Of a stretch of DNA of 10,112 bases, positions 1 through 6,441 are shown piece after piece. Position numbers and translations under genes: made by a program. Location of the stretch: assembly GCA_029933395.1 (NCBI GenBank), contig JAOZOG010000001.1, positions 42,582 through 52,693 of the forward strand, in the 5' to 3' direction. Position 1 is the stretch's first letter; every line of letters begins with the position of its first letter. This DNA comes from Sulfurovaceae bacterium. Its GTDB lineage: Bacteria > Campylobacterota > Campylobacteria > Campylobacterales > Sulfurovaceae. Below the pieces are notes generated by a model, which made no database searches, was not told the DNA's origin, and worked only from the letters and a program-made list of their open reading frames with translations.

Positions 1-1218
1 ATGGCACATTTTGAAAAAGCGAGCAGTATCCATGAGTGGATGGATCAGCGACTCGCAGTCGATACGTTAAAAAGAGTACTCTCCACTGAGTACTGGATTC
101 CAAAAAATATCAATTTCCTTTGGGCGATGGGTATGATTTTGGCGGCAACCTTCGGTTTGCTTCTCATCAGTGGAATTTTCCTTCTGATGTATTATAATCC
201 AAGTGTGGATTTGGCATTTGACAGTGTCAACTATACGATTATGAGCGAAGTGGGCTACGGATGGCTCTGGAGACATATTCATGGTGTCGCGGCATCGGTT
301 GTCTTCCTGATTATCTATATCCATATGTTTACGGGTATCTACTATGGTTCCTACAAGAAGGGGCGTGAGTTGATCTGGCTTTCGGGTATGCTGCTCTTCG
401 TCACCTTCTCTGCAGAAGCCTTCTCCGGATATATGCTTCCATGGGGTCAGATGAGTTACTGGGCAGGTATGGTTATTACCAATCTCTTTAGCCTCGGATC
501 ACTGGAGTTCAATGGTCTGGTTGAGTGGATCAGGGGTGACTATGTTCCTGGGCAGGCATTCCTTGGTAGATTCTTCATGCTGCATGTTCTTTTGATGCCG
601 CTGATTATCATTGGATTGATCGTACTGCACTTTGGTACATTGAGAATCCCTCACGTCAACAATCAGGATGGCGAAGAGTTTGACTTCGAAGAAGCAGCTG
701 AGCTCTACAAGGCAGGCAAGAAGAAAGAGTCCAAAGTCATTCCATTCAACCCTGTCTTCCTCAGTAAAGACGTCTTTGTAATGGGTGTCTACTTCATCCT
801 CTTCTTCTATCTGGTCTTCTACCATTTTGAATTTGCGATGGACCCGGTCAACTTCGATCCGGCAGATGGACTGAAGACGCCTGCACATATCTATCCTGAG
901 TGGTATTTTCTCTGGTCGTATGAGATTCTGAGACCGTTCTCCAAAGATATCGGATTGATCGCATTTGGATTTGCACAGGTAGCATTCTTCCTGCTTCCAT
1001 TCCTCGACAAGAGTCCAAATGTTGCTCCGGCAAGCCGAAGAGGGCCGTTCAAGTATTGGTTCTGGATCATGCTGGTTGATATGATCGTCCTGACAGCAAT
1101 GGGTAAACTGCCTCCGACTGATGCAACGTTCGCTACGATCGGATTGATTGCAGCATTGACATTTATCGGTCTATGGATTGCATTGCCAATCATTACAAAA
1201 CTTGAAAAAAAGCTCTAG
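1..1218 (+). CDS. petB: cytochrome b subunit of quinol:cytochrome c oxidoreductase (bc1-type complex III)
   Basis: This is a full-length 405-residue cytochrome b. It carries the two b hemes and the quinol oxidation and reduction sites of the inner-membrane bc1 complex, passing electrons from menaquinol towards c-type cytochromes. Heme ligands are visible as H94/H108 in helix B (H-x13-H, within an R-x-x-H context) and H195/H210 in helix D (H-x14-H). The Qo-site signature GYMLPWGQMSYW lies at about 143-154, and the PEWY motif at 299-302 in the C-terminal half. About eight hydrophobic segments fit the fused N- and C-terminal halves of the bc1 type rather than split b6/subunit IV. The window opens exactly on its ATG, so the ribosome site and the Rieske gene expected upstream are not seen. 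Its stop overlaps the petC Shine-Dalgarno sequence, so the two genes are coupled. Confidence 0.97.
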   Translation: MAHFEKASSIHEWMDQRLAVDTLKRVLSTEYWIPKNINFLWAMGMILAATFGLLLISGIFLLMYYNPSVDLAFDSVNYTIMSEVGYGWLWRHIHGVAASVVFLIIYIHMFTGIYYGSYKKGRELIWLSGMLLFVTFSAEAFSGYMLPWGQMSYWAGMVITNLFSLGSLEFNGLVEWIRGDYVPGQAFLGRFFMLHVLLMPLIIIGLIVLHFGTLRIPHVNNQDGEEFDFEEAAELYKAGKKKESKVIPFNPVFLSKDVFVMGVYFILFFYLVFYHFEFAMDPVNFDPADGLKTPAHIYPEWYFLWSYEILRPFSKDIGLIAFGFAQVAFFLLPFLDKSPNVAPASRRGPFKYWFWIMLVDMIVLTAMGKLPPTDATFATIGLIAALTFIGLWIALPIITKLEKKL

Positions 1219-1230
1219 GAGGCATAGATA

Positions 1231-2226
1231 ATGAAAGAACTTAAAATTTTAGCCGTAGTTGTCTTCTTCTCACTGTTGACCTATTGGCTGGTGGAGCCTT
1301 ATGCACACTCACAGATGCATAAGCATGTCGAAGGTCATGGCTTTGTCTATGACGGCAAAGCGGATATCGAAGAGGCGGTAGCGGCCGCGGAAAATGCGAA
1401 AAAAAGCGGCATCAAAGTAAAAGAGGCTGAAGCGAGAGTCGAAGCCAAGAAAGCGTTTTGGGCTGACGTAGCCAAAATCTCCAAACTCAAAGGGGACCCG
1501 GCTGCAGGTGAAGGCGTATACGCTATGTGTGCAGGCTGTCATATGGATGGCGCTGTCAATATGGGCGGTGTGATTCCACCCAGTCTGGAAAAGGCAGGTT
1601 CACTCTATGACAAGAATTACCTGATTGCACTGATCAAAGATCCTGCGATGGCATCTAATGTCGACCATAAGTATGCCGATACAATGACACATCCTATGGG
1701 ATCGATCAAGACAATGGTGACAGAGCCTCAGCAGATCGCCGATGTCGTTGCCTACCTCAAAGCCAAAAAGGTTGGAAAGCTCGAGACCAAAGAGGCTTTC
1801 TATGATGCGTGTGGCAGATGTCATGCAATGCGCTATGCCAAGATGACACAGCTTGGAGACACGCCTAAGTTCAAGCACGAGAAAGATGCCTTGGCATATC
1901 AGGTCAAAGTTCTCGACGAGCAGGACTTGGTCAAGGCCTATATGGGTAAACTGCCACCGGATCTCTCTATCATTATCAGAGCGAGAAGCGAGCACTTCCT
2001 CAAAACATTTGTAGAGAATCCTCAGTCTCAGCTTCCCGGCACCTCTATGCCTCGAACAGGCTTGAGCAAAGAGGGCTATGCGGCTGTCGAAGAGTATCTG
2101 ACAGAAGTGGGAGACCCAAGCAAGCCGAAGCGTGAAGCGATCGGACCATGGGTGATTCTCTTCTTTGTTGGCTTTACTGTTCTGGCATATCTCTGGAAAA
2201 AGCAGGAGTGGAGAGACCTTCACTGA
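1231..2226 (+). CDS. petC: diheme cytochrome c subunit of the bc1 complex (cytochrome c1 equivalent)
   Basis: This 331-residue protein replaces classical cytochrome c1 as electron acceptor from the Rieske centre. Residues about 5-21 form a hydrophobic N-terminal anchor without a clear cleavage site, followed by an Ala/Lys/Glu-rich helix (about 44-85). Two class I c-type domains follow: CAGCH at 100-104 with probable axial Met156 (HPMGS), and CGRCH at 194-198 with probable axial Met273 (GTSMP). A C-terminal transmembrane helix (about 305-322) ends in a short basic tail facing the cytoplasm. The bulk therefore sits in the periplasm, with a membrane segment at each end. The ATG is preceded by AGGAGG at 1217-1222, which begins inside the petB stop codon, at ideal spacing. 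Two hemes and double anchoring are the usual pattern of Campylobacterota complex III (family knowledge). The axial Met assignments are inferred from motif context. Confidence 0.93.
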   Translation: MKELKILAVVVFFSLLTYWLVEPYAHSQMHKHVEGHGFVYDGKADIEEAVAAAENAKKSGIKVKEAEARVEAKKAFWADVAKISKLKGDPAAGEGVYAMCAGCHMDGAVNMGGVIPPSLEKAGSLYDKNYLIALIKDPAMASNVDHKYADTMTHPMGSIKTMVTEPQQIADVVAYLKAKKVGKLETKEAFYDACGRCHAMRYAKMTQLGDTPKFKHEKDALAYQVKVLDEQDLVKAYMGKLPPDLSIIIRARSEHFLKTFVENPQSQLPGTSMPRTGLSKEGYAAVEEYLTEVGDPSKPKREAIGPWVILFFVGFTVLAYLWKKQEWRDLH

Positions 2227-2235
2227 TCCTGAATC

Positions 2236-2268
2236 GGAGCCTGCGCTCCAAACGGCAGGCTTTCTGCC
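2236..2268 (+). other. two small tandem hairpins in the petC 3' untranslated region
   Basis: Directly after petC, GGAGC (2236-2240) pairs with GCTCC (2245-2249) around a 4-base loop, and GGCAG (2254-2258) pairs with CTGCC (2264-2268) around a 5-base loop. A third pairing, GCCTGC-like 2239-2244 with GCAGGC 2255-2260, competes with both. They precede the terminator hairpin and may protect the mRNA 3' end. No function is shown by the sequence alone. Confidence 0.45.
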
Positions 2269-2271
2269 TCT

Positions 2272-2302
2272 GCTGTCCTTTGCTTGAAGGACAGCTTTTT
2301 TT
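2272..2302 (+). terminator. intrinsic terminator of the petBC operon
   Basis: A perfect 9-bp stem, GCTGTCCTT (2272-2280) with AAGGACAGC (2287-2295), closes a 6-base loop and runs straight into seven T residues (2296-2302). This is a textbook Rho-independent terminator 45 bases after the petC stop. It makes moaA transcription likely to start separately. Confidence 0.93.
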
Positions 2303-2335
2303 ATTCCCTTATTATCTCATTCTTATCAACATTTC

Positions 2336-2359
2336 GATACTCTAAACAAAATTTATACT
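2336..2359 (+). promoter_or_regulatory. candidate moaA promoter(s)
   Basis: After the petBC terminator, TATACT at 2354-2359 is the best -10 match before moaA. It would start transcription at about 2366, only some 5 bases before the ATG. A weaker GATACT at 2336-2341 would give a leader of about 23 bases. No clear -35 is seen, as is common in Campylobacterota, and the upstream DNA is AT-rich. Confidence 0.5.
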
Positions 2360-2370
2360 ATTGGAACATT

Positions 2371-3345
2371 ATGCTAATCGATGGACATGGGCGAACAGTC
2401 AACTATCTCAGGGTATCAGTCACAGAGCGCTGCAACTTCAGGTGCCAATACTGCATGCCGGAAAAACCGTTTTCATGGGTGCCCAAAGAAAACCTTCTCA
2501 GCTTTGAGGAACTCTTCCTTTTTATCAAAGTGGCGATAGACGAGGGTGTAACCAAGATCCGAATTACCGGGGGGGAACCGCTGCTGAGGGAAGATCTGGA
2601 CTCATTTGTCAGGATGATCCATGACTACAAACCGGATATCGATCTTGCTCTTACAACCAACGCCTATCTTTTGCCTCAGACGGCACAAAAACTTAAAGAT
2701 GCGGGCCTCAAGCGGCTCAATATCTCTCTGGATTCCCTCAAACCGGAAGTTGCCAAACAGATAGCCCAGAAAGATGTATTGGACCAGGTGCTCAAAGGGA
2801 TAGATAAGGCGCTGGAGGTTGGACTGGGTGTCAAGATCAATATGGTACCCCTCAAAGGGATCAATGATGACGAGATTTTGGATATTCTGGACTATTGCAA
2901 AGCCCGCAATATCAAAGTCCGCTTCATAGAGTATATGGAAAACAGGCACGCCAATGTGAGTCTCAGGGGAATGCACGGCAAAGAGATCCTGGCAAAGGTC
3001 AAAGAGGGCCATACGATCCGTGCTCTGGGCCGTGAAGGTGCCAGTCCCTCTTTCAACTATGCGCTCGAAGACGGTACAGAGTTTGGCCTCATCGATCCGC
3101 ATAAGCATGACTTTTGTGAAAGCTGCAACCGTATCAGGCTGACTGCGGAAGGTTTCTTGATTCCCTGTCTCTACTTTGATGAAGCGATGAGTATCGCCGA
3201 TGCAGTCAAGAAAGGCGATATCGAAGGCGCATCCCAGGTACTTGCACAGGTTCTCAAAGACAAACCCAAAGAGAATCGCTGGAGTGAAACACCCAACGAA
3301 GGAGAAGATATTTCTGCCAGAGCCTTCTATGAAACGGGAGGGTGA
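2371..3345 (+). CDS. moaA: GTP 3',8-cyclase MoaA (radical SAM, molybdenum cofactor step 1)
   Basis: This 324-residue enzyme converts GTP to 3',8-cyclo-dihydro-GTP, which MoaC turns into cyclic pyranopterin monophosphate, the molybdopterin precursor. The N-terminal radical SAM cluster motif is C21-x3-C25-x2-C28, with GGEP at 67-70 for SAM binding. The second, substrate-binding 4Fe-4S cluster is C249-x2-C252-x13-C266, and the protein ends in the conserved Gly-Gly tail. Length and all six cysteines are as expected for the family. The frame stays open upstream to 2284, but that extension would run through the petBC terminator. The family N-terminus matches the ATG at 2371. Only a poor GGAA precedes it, 4 bases away, so initiation may be leaderless or near-leaderless. 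The gene is about 3 kb from moeA, which acts last in the same pathway. Confidence 0.95.
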   Translation: MLIDGHGRTVNYLRVSVTERCNFRCQYCMPEKPFSWVPKENLLSFEELFLFIKVAIDEGVTKIRITGGEPLLREDLDSFVRMIHDYKPDIDLALTTNAYLLPQTAQKLKDAGLKRLNISLDSLKPEVAKQIAQKDVLDQVLKGIDKALEVGLGVKINMVPLKGINDDEILDILDYCKARNIKVRFIEYMENRHANVSLRGMHGKEILAKVKEGHTIRALGREGASPSFNYALEDGTEFGLIDPHKHDFCESCNRIRLTAEGFLIPCLYFDEAMSIADAVKKGDIEGASQVLAQVLKDKPKENRWSETPNEGEDISARAFYETGG

Positions 3346-3350
3346 AGTCA

Positions 3351-3378
3351 ATGAGGAATGGGGAATGAGGAATGAGCA
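3351..3378 (+). repeat. four-copy heptamer tandem repeat (ATGAGGA-type)
   Basis: Just after the moaA stop, four 7-base units follow head to tail: ATGAGGA, ATGGGGA, ATGAGGA, ATGAGCA. The tract is purine-rich, is not part of either flanking gene, and ends about 55 bases before queE. Each unit contains an AGGA-like core, but no reading frame follows from it. It may be a slipped-strand or spreading heptamer element. Confidence 0.7.
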
Positions 3379-3418
3379 ACTGAAAAGAGGGTATTTTTAT
3401 TTGAGAATACGCTTCATT

Positions 3419-3435
3419 CAAAAAGGCCCTTTTTG
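3419..3435 (+). promoter_or_regulatory. hairpin enclosing the queE ribosome site and TTG start
   Basis: CAAAAAG (3419-3425) can pair fully with CTTTTTG (3429-3435) around a 3-base loop. The 5' arm holds the only plausible Shine-Dalgarno (AAAAAGG, 3420-3426) and the 3' arm holds the TTG start (3433-3435). Folding would hide both; T-rich DNA follows, so the same element could weakly terminate moaA transcripts. The stem is mostly A-U and its stability is uncertain. Confidence 0.4.
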
Positions 3436-4191
3436 TTTTATTTGACAGAGCAGTTTTTTTCGATTCAGGGGGAGGGGAAGTATGCCGGTGTCCCCTCCTA
3501 TTTTCTGAGGACCGGAGGATGCAATCTGAGCTGTCCCGGATTTGGTGCGGAGTATGAAGTTGACTGCACTATAAAAAGCGGTTGTGATACCTATTTTGCG
3601 GTGGATAGCAGCTTTGCTTCACAATGGAAAAAGATAGAAGAGCCTGAAAGTCTGATTGCCGATCTCCGGAGGGAATTTATCACTATTGGTTACAAGCCTC
3701 ACGTAGTCATCACGGGTGGCGAGCCTTTGATGTATTGCCAGGATAAAGTATTTTATTCTCTCGTAGAGTGGCTGGTTTTTGAGGGGGTGAAAATCACCTT
3801 CGAGACCAACGGAACAATAGAGATCGATTTCGATCGATATCCTGCCTACAAAGAGACAGTTTTTGCCTTGTCGATCAAACTGGCAAACAGCGGTGAGCCT
3901 GAGGAAAAACGTATCAACAAGGCTGCACTTGCCGCCATCAAACGATATGCCAAAGAGTCGTTTTTCAAGTTTACGATCGACAAGCTTCTAGTGGAAACGA
4001 CAGCCTTTGATGAGATTGCCGATATTGTAGAGCCCTTTCCCGAGAGTGAGATTTTCTGTATGCCGGTCGGTGAGAGCAGGGACACCATCTGGAAGAACGA
4101 TGAAGCGGTCTTCGCCTTTTGTATGAAGCACAACTACCGATACAGTGACCGGTTGCATATCCGGGTCTTTGATACGACACAGGGGGTCTGA
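3433..4191 (+). CDS. queE: 7-carboxy-7-deazaguanine synthase QueE (radical SAM)
   Basis: This enzyme rearranges 6-carboxy-tetrahydropterin, the QueD product, to 7-carboxy-7-deazaguanine on the way to preQ0 and queuosine in tRNA. The 252-residue protein begins with the family signature EQFFSIQGEGKYAG, which binds the substrate loop. It continues with R-T-G-G-C30-N-L-S-C34 and G-C51-D-T, which supply the cluster cysteines, and has GGEP at 95-98 for SAM. The third cysteine lies 16 residues after C34 instead of the canonical two, so the cluster loop carries an insertion. I chose TTG at 3433 because AAAAAGG (3420-3426) stands six bases before it and no ATG or GTG is available in frame after the stop at 3373. 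TTG at 3442 is a less likely alternative. One base separates its stop from queD, so the pair is a coupled pathway unit. Confidence 0.88.
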   Translation: MFYLTEQFFSIQGEGKYAGVPSYFLRTGGCNLSCPGFGAEYEVDCTIKSGCDTYFAVDSSFASQWKKIEEPESLIADLRREFITIGYKPHVVITGGEPLMYCQDKVFYSLVEWLVFEGVKITFETNGTIEIDFDRYPAYKETVFALSIKLANSGEPEEKRINKAALAAIKRYAKESFFKFTIDKLLVETTAFDEIADIVEPFPESEIFCMPVGESRDTIWKNDEAVFAFCMKHNYRYSDRLHIRVFDTTQGV

Positions 4192-4192
4192 A

Positions 4193-4774
4193 GTGATCAT
4201 ACGCAAACTCTTCAAATTTGAAAATGCCCACATCGTGCGTGGTTGTTCGACGCGCCGGTGCAGTGAAAATCTCCATGGACACTCCTATAAAGTGGAAGTA
4301 TTGCTGGAGTCCAACTATCTCGATCATGGTCAGATGGTCTATGATTTTGGCTTGACCAAACTCTATATCAAAGAGATGATCGATGCTTTCGATCACGGTA
4401 TCACATTGTGGAGCGATGATGATCCGGAGTATATCACGGCGATGAAAGCATATAGCAAACGGTGGGTTGAGCTGCCTGTTTCCCCTTCGGCTGAGCAGTT
4501 TTCCCGCGTGATCTATCTGATCGTAGAGCGAATACTCTCCTGTACGCAGATGCAAAATGGCGAACGGGATGTGCGGCTTCACAGCGTCATTGTTCATGAG
4601 ACCGAAACAGGGTATGCGCAGGGTTTCGGAGAGGATGCGCATAGCGAACTGATGGGAAAAATTATGCTTGAGAAGATTCGATTCTCGGAGCAGATTGCTT
4701 CCGAGTGGAGCGACAAAGGACTCTGGGGGAAACTGCTGGCAAGAGAAAGCCTGGTCAACCCGAAGAGAGTATGA
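4193..4774 (+). CDS. queD: 6-carboxy-5,6,7,8-tetrahydropterin synthase QueD (PTPS family)
   Basis: This 193-residue enzyme converts 7,8-dihydroneopterin triphosphate to 6-carboxy-tetrahydropterin, the substrate of QueE. Zinc ligands are H13 (FENAH), H28 and H30 (HGHSY). The catalytic nucleophile is probably C23 in the Cys-rich stretch before HGH. D67-H68 (FDHG) and H135-E136 (HETETGYA) complete the active site. It is longer than the roughly 120-residue E. coli QueD, with an insert around residues 75-100 and a C-terminal helical extension. The start is GTG at 4193, with AGGGGG at 4181-4186 lying inside the end of queE and a one-base gap after the queE stop. This indicates translational coupling. 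An upstream in-frame ATG at 4145 lies inside queE and lacks family similarity. Confidence 0.9.
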   Translation: MIIRKLFKFENAHIVRGCSTRRCSENLHGHSYKVEVLLESNYLDHGQMVYDFGLTKLYIKEMIDAFDHGITLWSDDDPEYITAMKAYSKRWVELPVSPSAEQFSRVIYLIVERILSCTQMQNGERDVRLHSVIVHETETGYAQGFGEDAHSELMGKIMLEKIRFSEQIASEWSDKGLWGKLLARESLVNPKRV

Positions 4775-4787
4775 GGGGATATTGGTG

Positions 4788-4793
4788 TATACT
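4788..4793 (+). promoter_or_regulatory. candidate -10 box for the lipoprotein gene
   Basis: TATACT (4788-4793) matches the sigma-70 -10 consensus at five of six positions. It would start transcription near 4800, giving a leader of about 24 bases that contains an AAAAGGA ribosome site (4812-4818) before the ATG at 4824. No -35 is evident. Read-through from queD is also possible. Confidence 0.5.
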
Positions 4794-4823
4794 CCCTCTT
4801 TCGATCAAAACAAAAGGAATAAA

Positions 4824-5147
4824 ATGAAAAAAAGTATCGTAATATCATTGCTGGCAGCAGGCCTGCTGTTTGTCGGGTGTGGTGAAGGCAAGAAGCCGGC
4901 AGAAACGAAAGCAGCGGAAGCGACACAGAAGTCCACGGCGGATGAAGCCAAAGATGCCATAGCCAAAGCAGCGGAAGCGACAAAGAGATTGGCTGAAGAG
5001 AAGGCAGCAGAGGCAAAAAAGGCAGCCAGTGACCTGGCGGACAAAGCCAAAGAGGCAACAGCAGAAGCTGCCGATGCAACAAAAGCAGCGGCAGAGAGTG
5101 CCAAGGCAGCGATCCATGATGCAACTGCTCCGCAGAGCAAAGAGTAA
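4824..5147 (+). CDS. small Ala/Lys/Glu-rich lipoprotein with LEA-like 11-residue repeats
   Basis: I do not recognise a named family. The 107-residue product has a type II signal peptide: a Lys-Lys start, a hydrophobic core 5-18, and lipobox F-V-G-C19, so it should be lipid-anchored in the periplasm. The mature part is almost wholly A, K, E, D and T and strongly helical. From residue 38 to 92 it falls into five 11-residue units with a Lys at the sixth place of each (K43, K54, K65, K76, K87), Ala at place 2, and acidic or Ala at 3-4. This resembles the eleven-mer of group 3 LEA proteins (TAQAAKEKAGE type). The start is supported by AAAAGGA five bases upstream. A role as periplasmic protectant, spacer or stress protein is inference. 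In the related Campylobacter locus I recall a different lipoprotein in this place. Confidence 0.8.
   Translation: MKKSIVISLLAAGLLFVGCGEGKKPAETKAAEATQKSTADEAKDAIAKAAEATKRLAEEKAAEAKKAASDLADKAKEATAEAADATKAAAESAKAAIHDATAPQSKE
4908..4982 (+). repeat. 18-base direct repeat inside the lipoprotein gene
   Basis: AAAGCAGCGGAAGCGACA occurs exactly at 4908-4925 and again at 4965-4982, a 57-base (19-codon) in-frame offset. Both copies encode K-A-A-E-A-T. The identity at DNA level suggests recent internal duplication or recombination rather than only protein-level constraint. The copies could allow in-frame length change. Confidence 0.85.
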
Positions 5148-5164
5148 ACCCCCCCACCCATTCT

Positions 5165-5193
5165 CCTGTCATCTCTCAGATTGAGATGACAGG
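5165..5193. terminator. bidirectional hairpin between convergent lipoprotein gene and moeA
   Basis: CCTGTCATCTC (5165-5175) pairs perfectly over 11 bp with GAGATGACAGG (5183-5193), closing a 7-base loop. It lies 17 bases after the lipoprotein stop and 2 bases after the moeA stop on the other strand, the classic place for a shared terminator. Neither side has a proper T tract; the plus-strand upstream flank is C-rich (C7 at 5149-5155). It may therefore act as a 3' end protector or Rho-related stop rather than a strong intrinsic terminator. Confidence 0.65.
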
Positions 5194-5195
5194 TA

Positions 5196-6413
5196 CTACT
5201 TCGTAAATATATCCACTTTCAGCGTTGATGATGAATGCCATCGGATTGGCAGCATCGAAACAGTGCGCCCTTTTTCCAGCAGTGACAGATCCGGATGGAT
5301 AATGATCAATCCGTCCGCCTTCTGCAGGGGAGAGACCATACCCGGGGATTGCTGCGGCAGGGGCCGGAAGTGTATACCGTCAAAGCTGCCAAGAACAGTG
5401 GTATATCTCCCCGGTTTGACTCTGTACTCCTCTGCCATTTTTGTTGCGATGATATCAGGATGGGAGGCGGATGCACCGGAGAGTTTGAGCAGAATACTCT
5501 TGACAAAAAGCTCATAGTTGACCATTGCGGCGAGAGGGTTTCCGGGCAGGTTGACAATGATCGTGTTGTCAACTTTTCCAATAGTTGTCGGTTTGCCCGG
5601 TTTGATTTCGACACCGCTGAAAAAGGTTTCCATGCCCAGCTGCGCGAATGCCTCTTTGGTGAAGTCTTTGTCTCCGACACTGACGCCTCCGCTGGTAATG
5701 ACAAGGTCGGCATTGAGTGCTTCACGGATGCAGGACTTGAGAGAGCCGATCGTATCTCCGCTGCCATTGATATACTGCACTTCGCAGCCCAGCTCTTTTG
5801 CACGGGTCAAAAACATCGATGCGTTGGAGTTGTAGAGTTGATGGGCTTCGATACGTTCGTAATGGGGGCGCAACTCATCCCCTGTCCCGAATATAGCTAC
5901 TCTGATTTTGCGTACAACCGGGAGGTGGGTGACCCCCTGGCTGGCGAAGAGTGCGGTGTGGTAGGCGGTGATCCTCTCTCCTTTGGAGATGTAGGTTTTG
6001 CCTTTCTTGATGTCTTCCCCGGCGAAACGGATATGGGCCCGGGGGCGTATCGATTCGGGAAGGGAAACCTTATCCCCTTCGACCGAAACCTCTTCGATTG
6101 GTACAATCGCTTCACACCCTTCGGGAACAGGAGCGCCGGTCATAATGCGGATTGCTTTGCCGGAGCGAAGTGTGTAGCGGGCCACATCGCCGGCATAGAT
6201 GATCTTGTCACTCTGGACAGTGCTGCCCTGATCGTCAAGCTTGACAGCATAGCCATCCATGGCAGAGTTGTCAAAGCGCGGCAGCTCGAAAGAGGCGATA
6301 TGATCCGAAGCGGCAATGCGGCCGGAACTCTCTTCGATTGTGATGACTTCGGAGGAGAGTGACCCGATATTTCGATCGATGATATCGAGTGCTTCGGTGA
6401 TGGAGACTGCCAT
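5196..6413 (-). CDS. moeA: molybdopterin molybdenumtransferase MoeA
   Basis: This 405-residue enzyme inserts molybdate into adenylylated molybdopterin, the last general step of molybdenum cofactor synthesis, in the cytoplasm. The N-terminal domain holds DNSAMDGYA (48-56) and a T-G-A-P-V-P segment (about 100). The central MoCF domain has the GTGDEL stretch, YNSN, and S-G-G-V-S-V-G-D at 241-248. LPGNP lies at 289-293, and the C-terminal beta domain begins near 330. Length is normal for MoeA. The frame stays open upstream to 6545, but the family N-terminus begins at the ATG whose A is at 6413. AAAGG stands seven bases before that ATG, and a -10 box lies further upstream. It is the only minus-strand gene here and is its own transcription unit, placed between genes that run the other way. 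Confidence 0.95.
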   Translation of the reverse strand: MAVSITEALDIIDRNIGSLSSEVITIEESSGRIAASDHIASFELPRFDNSAMDGYAVKLDDQGSTVQSDKIIYAGDVARYTLRSGKAIRIMTGAPVPEGCEAIVPIEEVSVEGDKVSLPESIRPRAHIRFAGEDIKKGKTYISKGERITAYHTALFASQGVTHLPVVRKIRVAIFGTGDELRPHYERIEAHQLYNSNASMFLTRAKELGCEVQYINGSGDTIGSLKSCIREALNADLVITSGGVSVGDKDFTKEAFAQLGMETFFSGVEIKPGKPTTIGKVDNTIIVNLPGNPLAAMVNYELFVKSILLKLSGASASHPDIIATKMAEEYRVKPGRYTTVLGSFDGIHFRPLPQQSPGMVSPLQKADGLIIIHPDLSLLEKGRTVSMLPIRWHSSSTLKVDIFTK

Positions 6414-6441
6414 AGTTTCGCCTTTGTATGGGATTCTGGAG

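Noticed and set aside
1600..2223. 207-codon minus-strand open frame opposite petC
   Set aside because: It mirrors petC, which carries both heme motifs; the antisense translation has no recognisable pattern.
2284..2370. 29-codon upstream extension of moaA
   Set aside because: It would begin within the petBC terminator; the family N-terminus fits the ATG at 2371.
5149..5155. C7 tract as a possible phase-variation site
   Set aside because: It lies after the lipoprotein stop and outside any promoter, and is shorter than the tracts usually variable in Campylobacterota.
4594..5172. Leu/Pro-rich minus-strand open frame opposite the lipoprotein
   Set aside because: Its composition is simply the complement of the Ala/Lys-rich repeats, with no start signal.
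5295..6362. 355-codon plus-strand open frame opposite moeA
   Set aside because: It is a codon-bias shadow of moeA: no domain is recognisable in it, it has no ribosome site, and moeA motifs are intact on the other strand.
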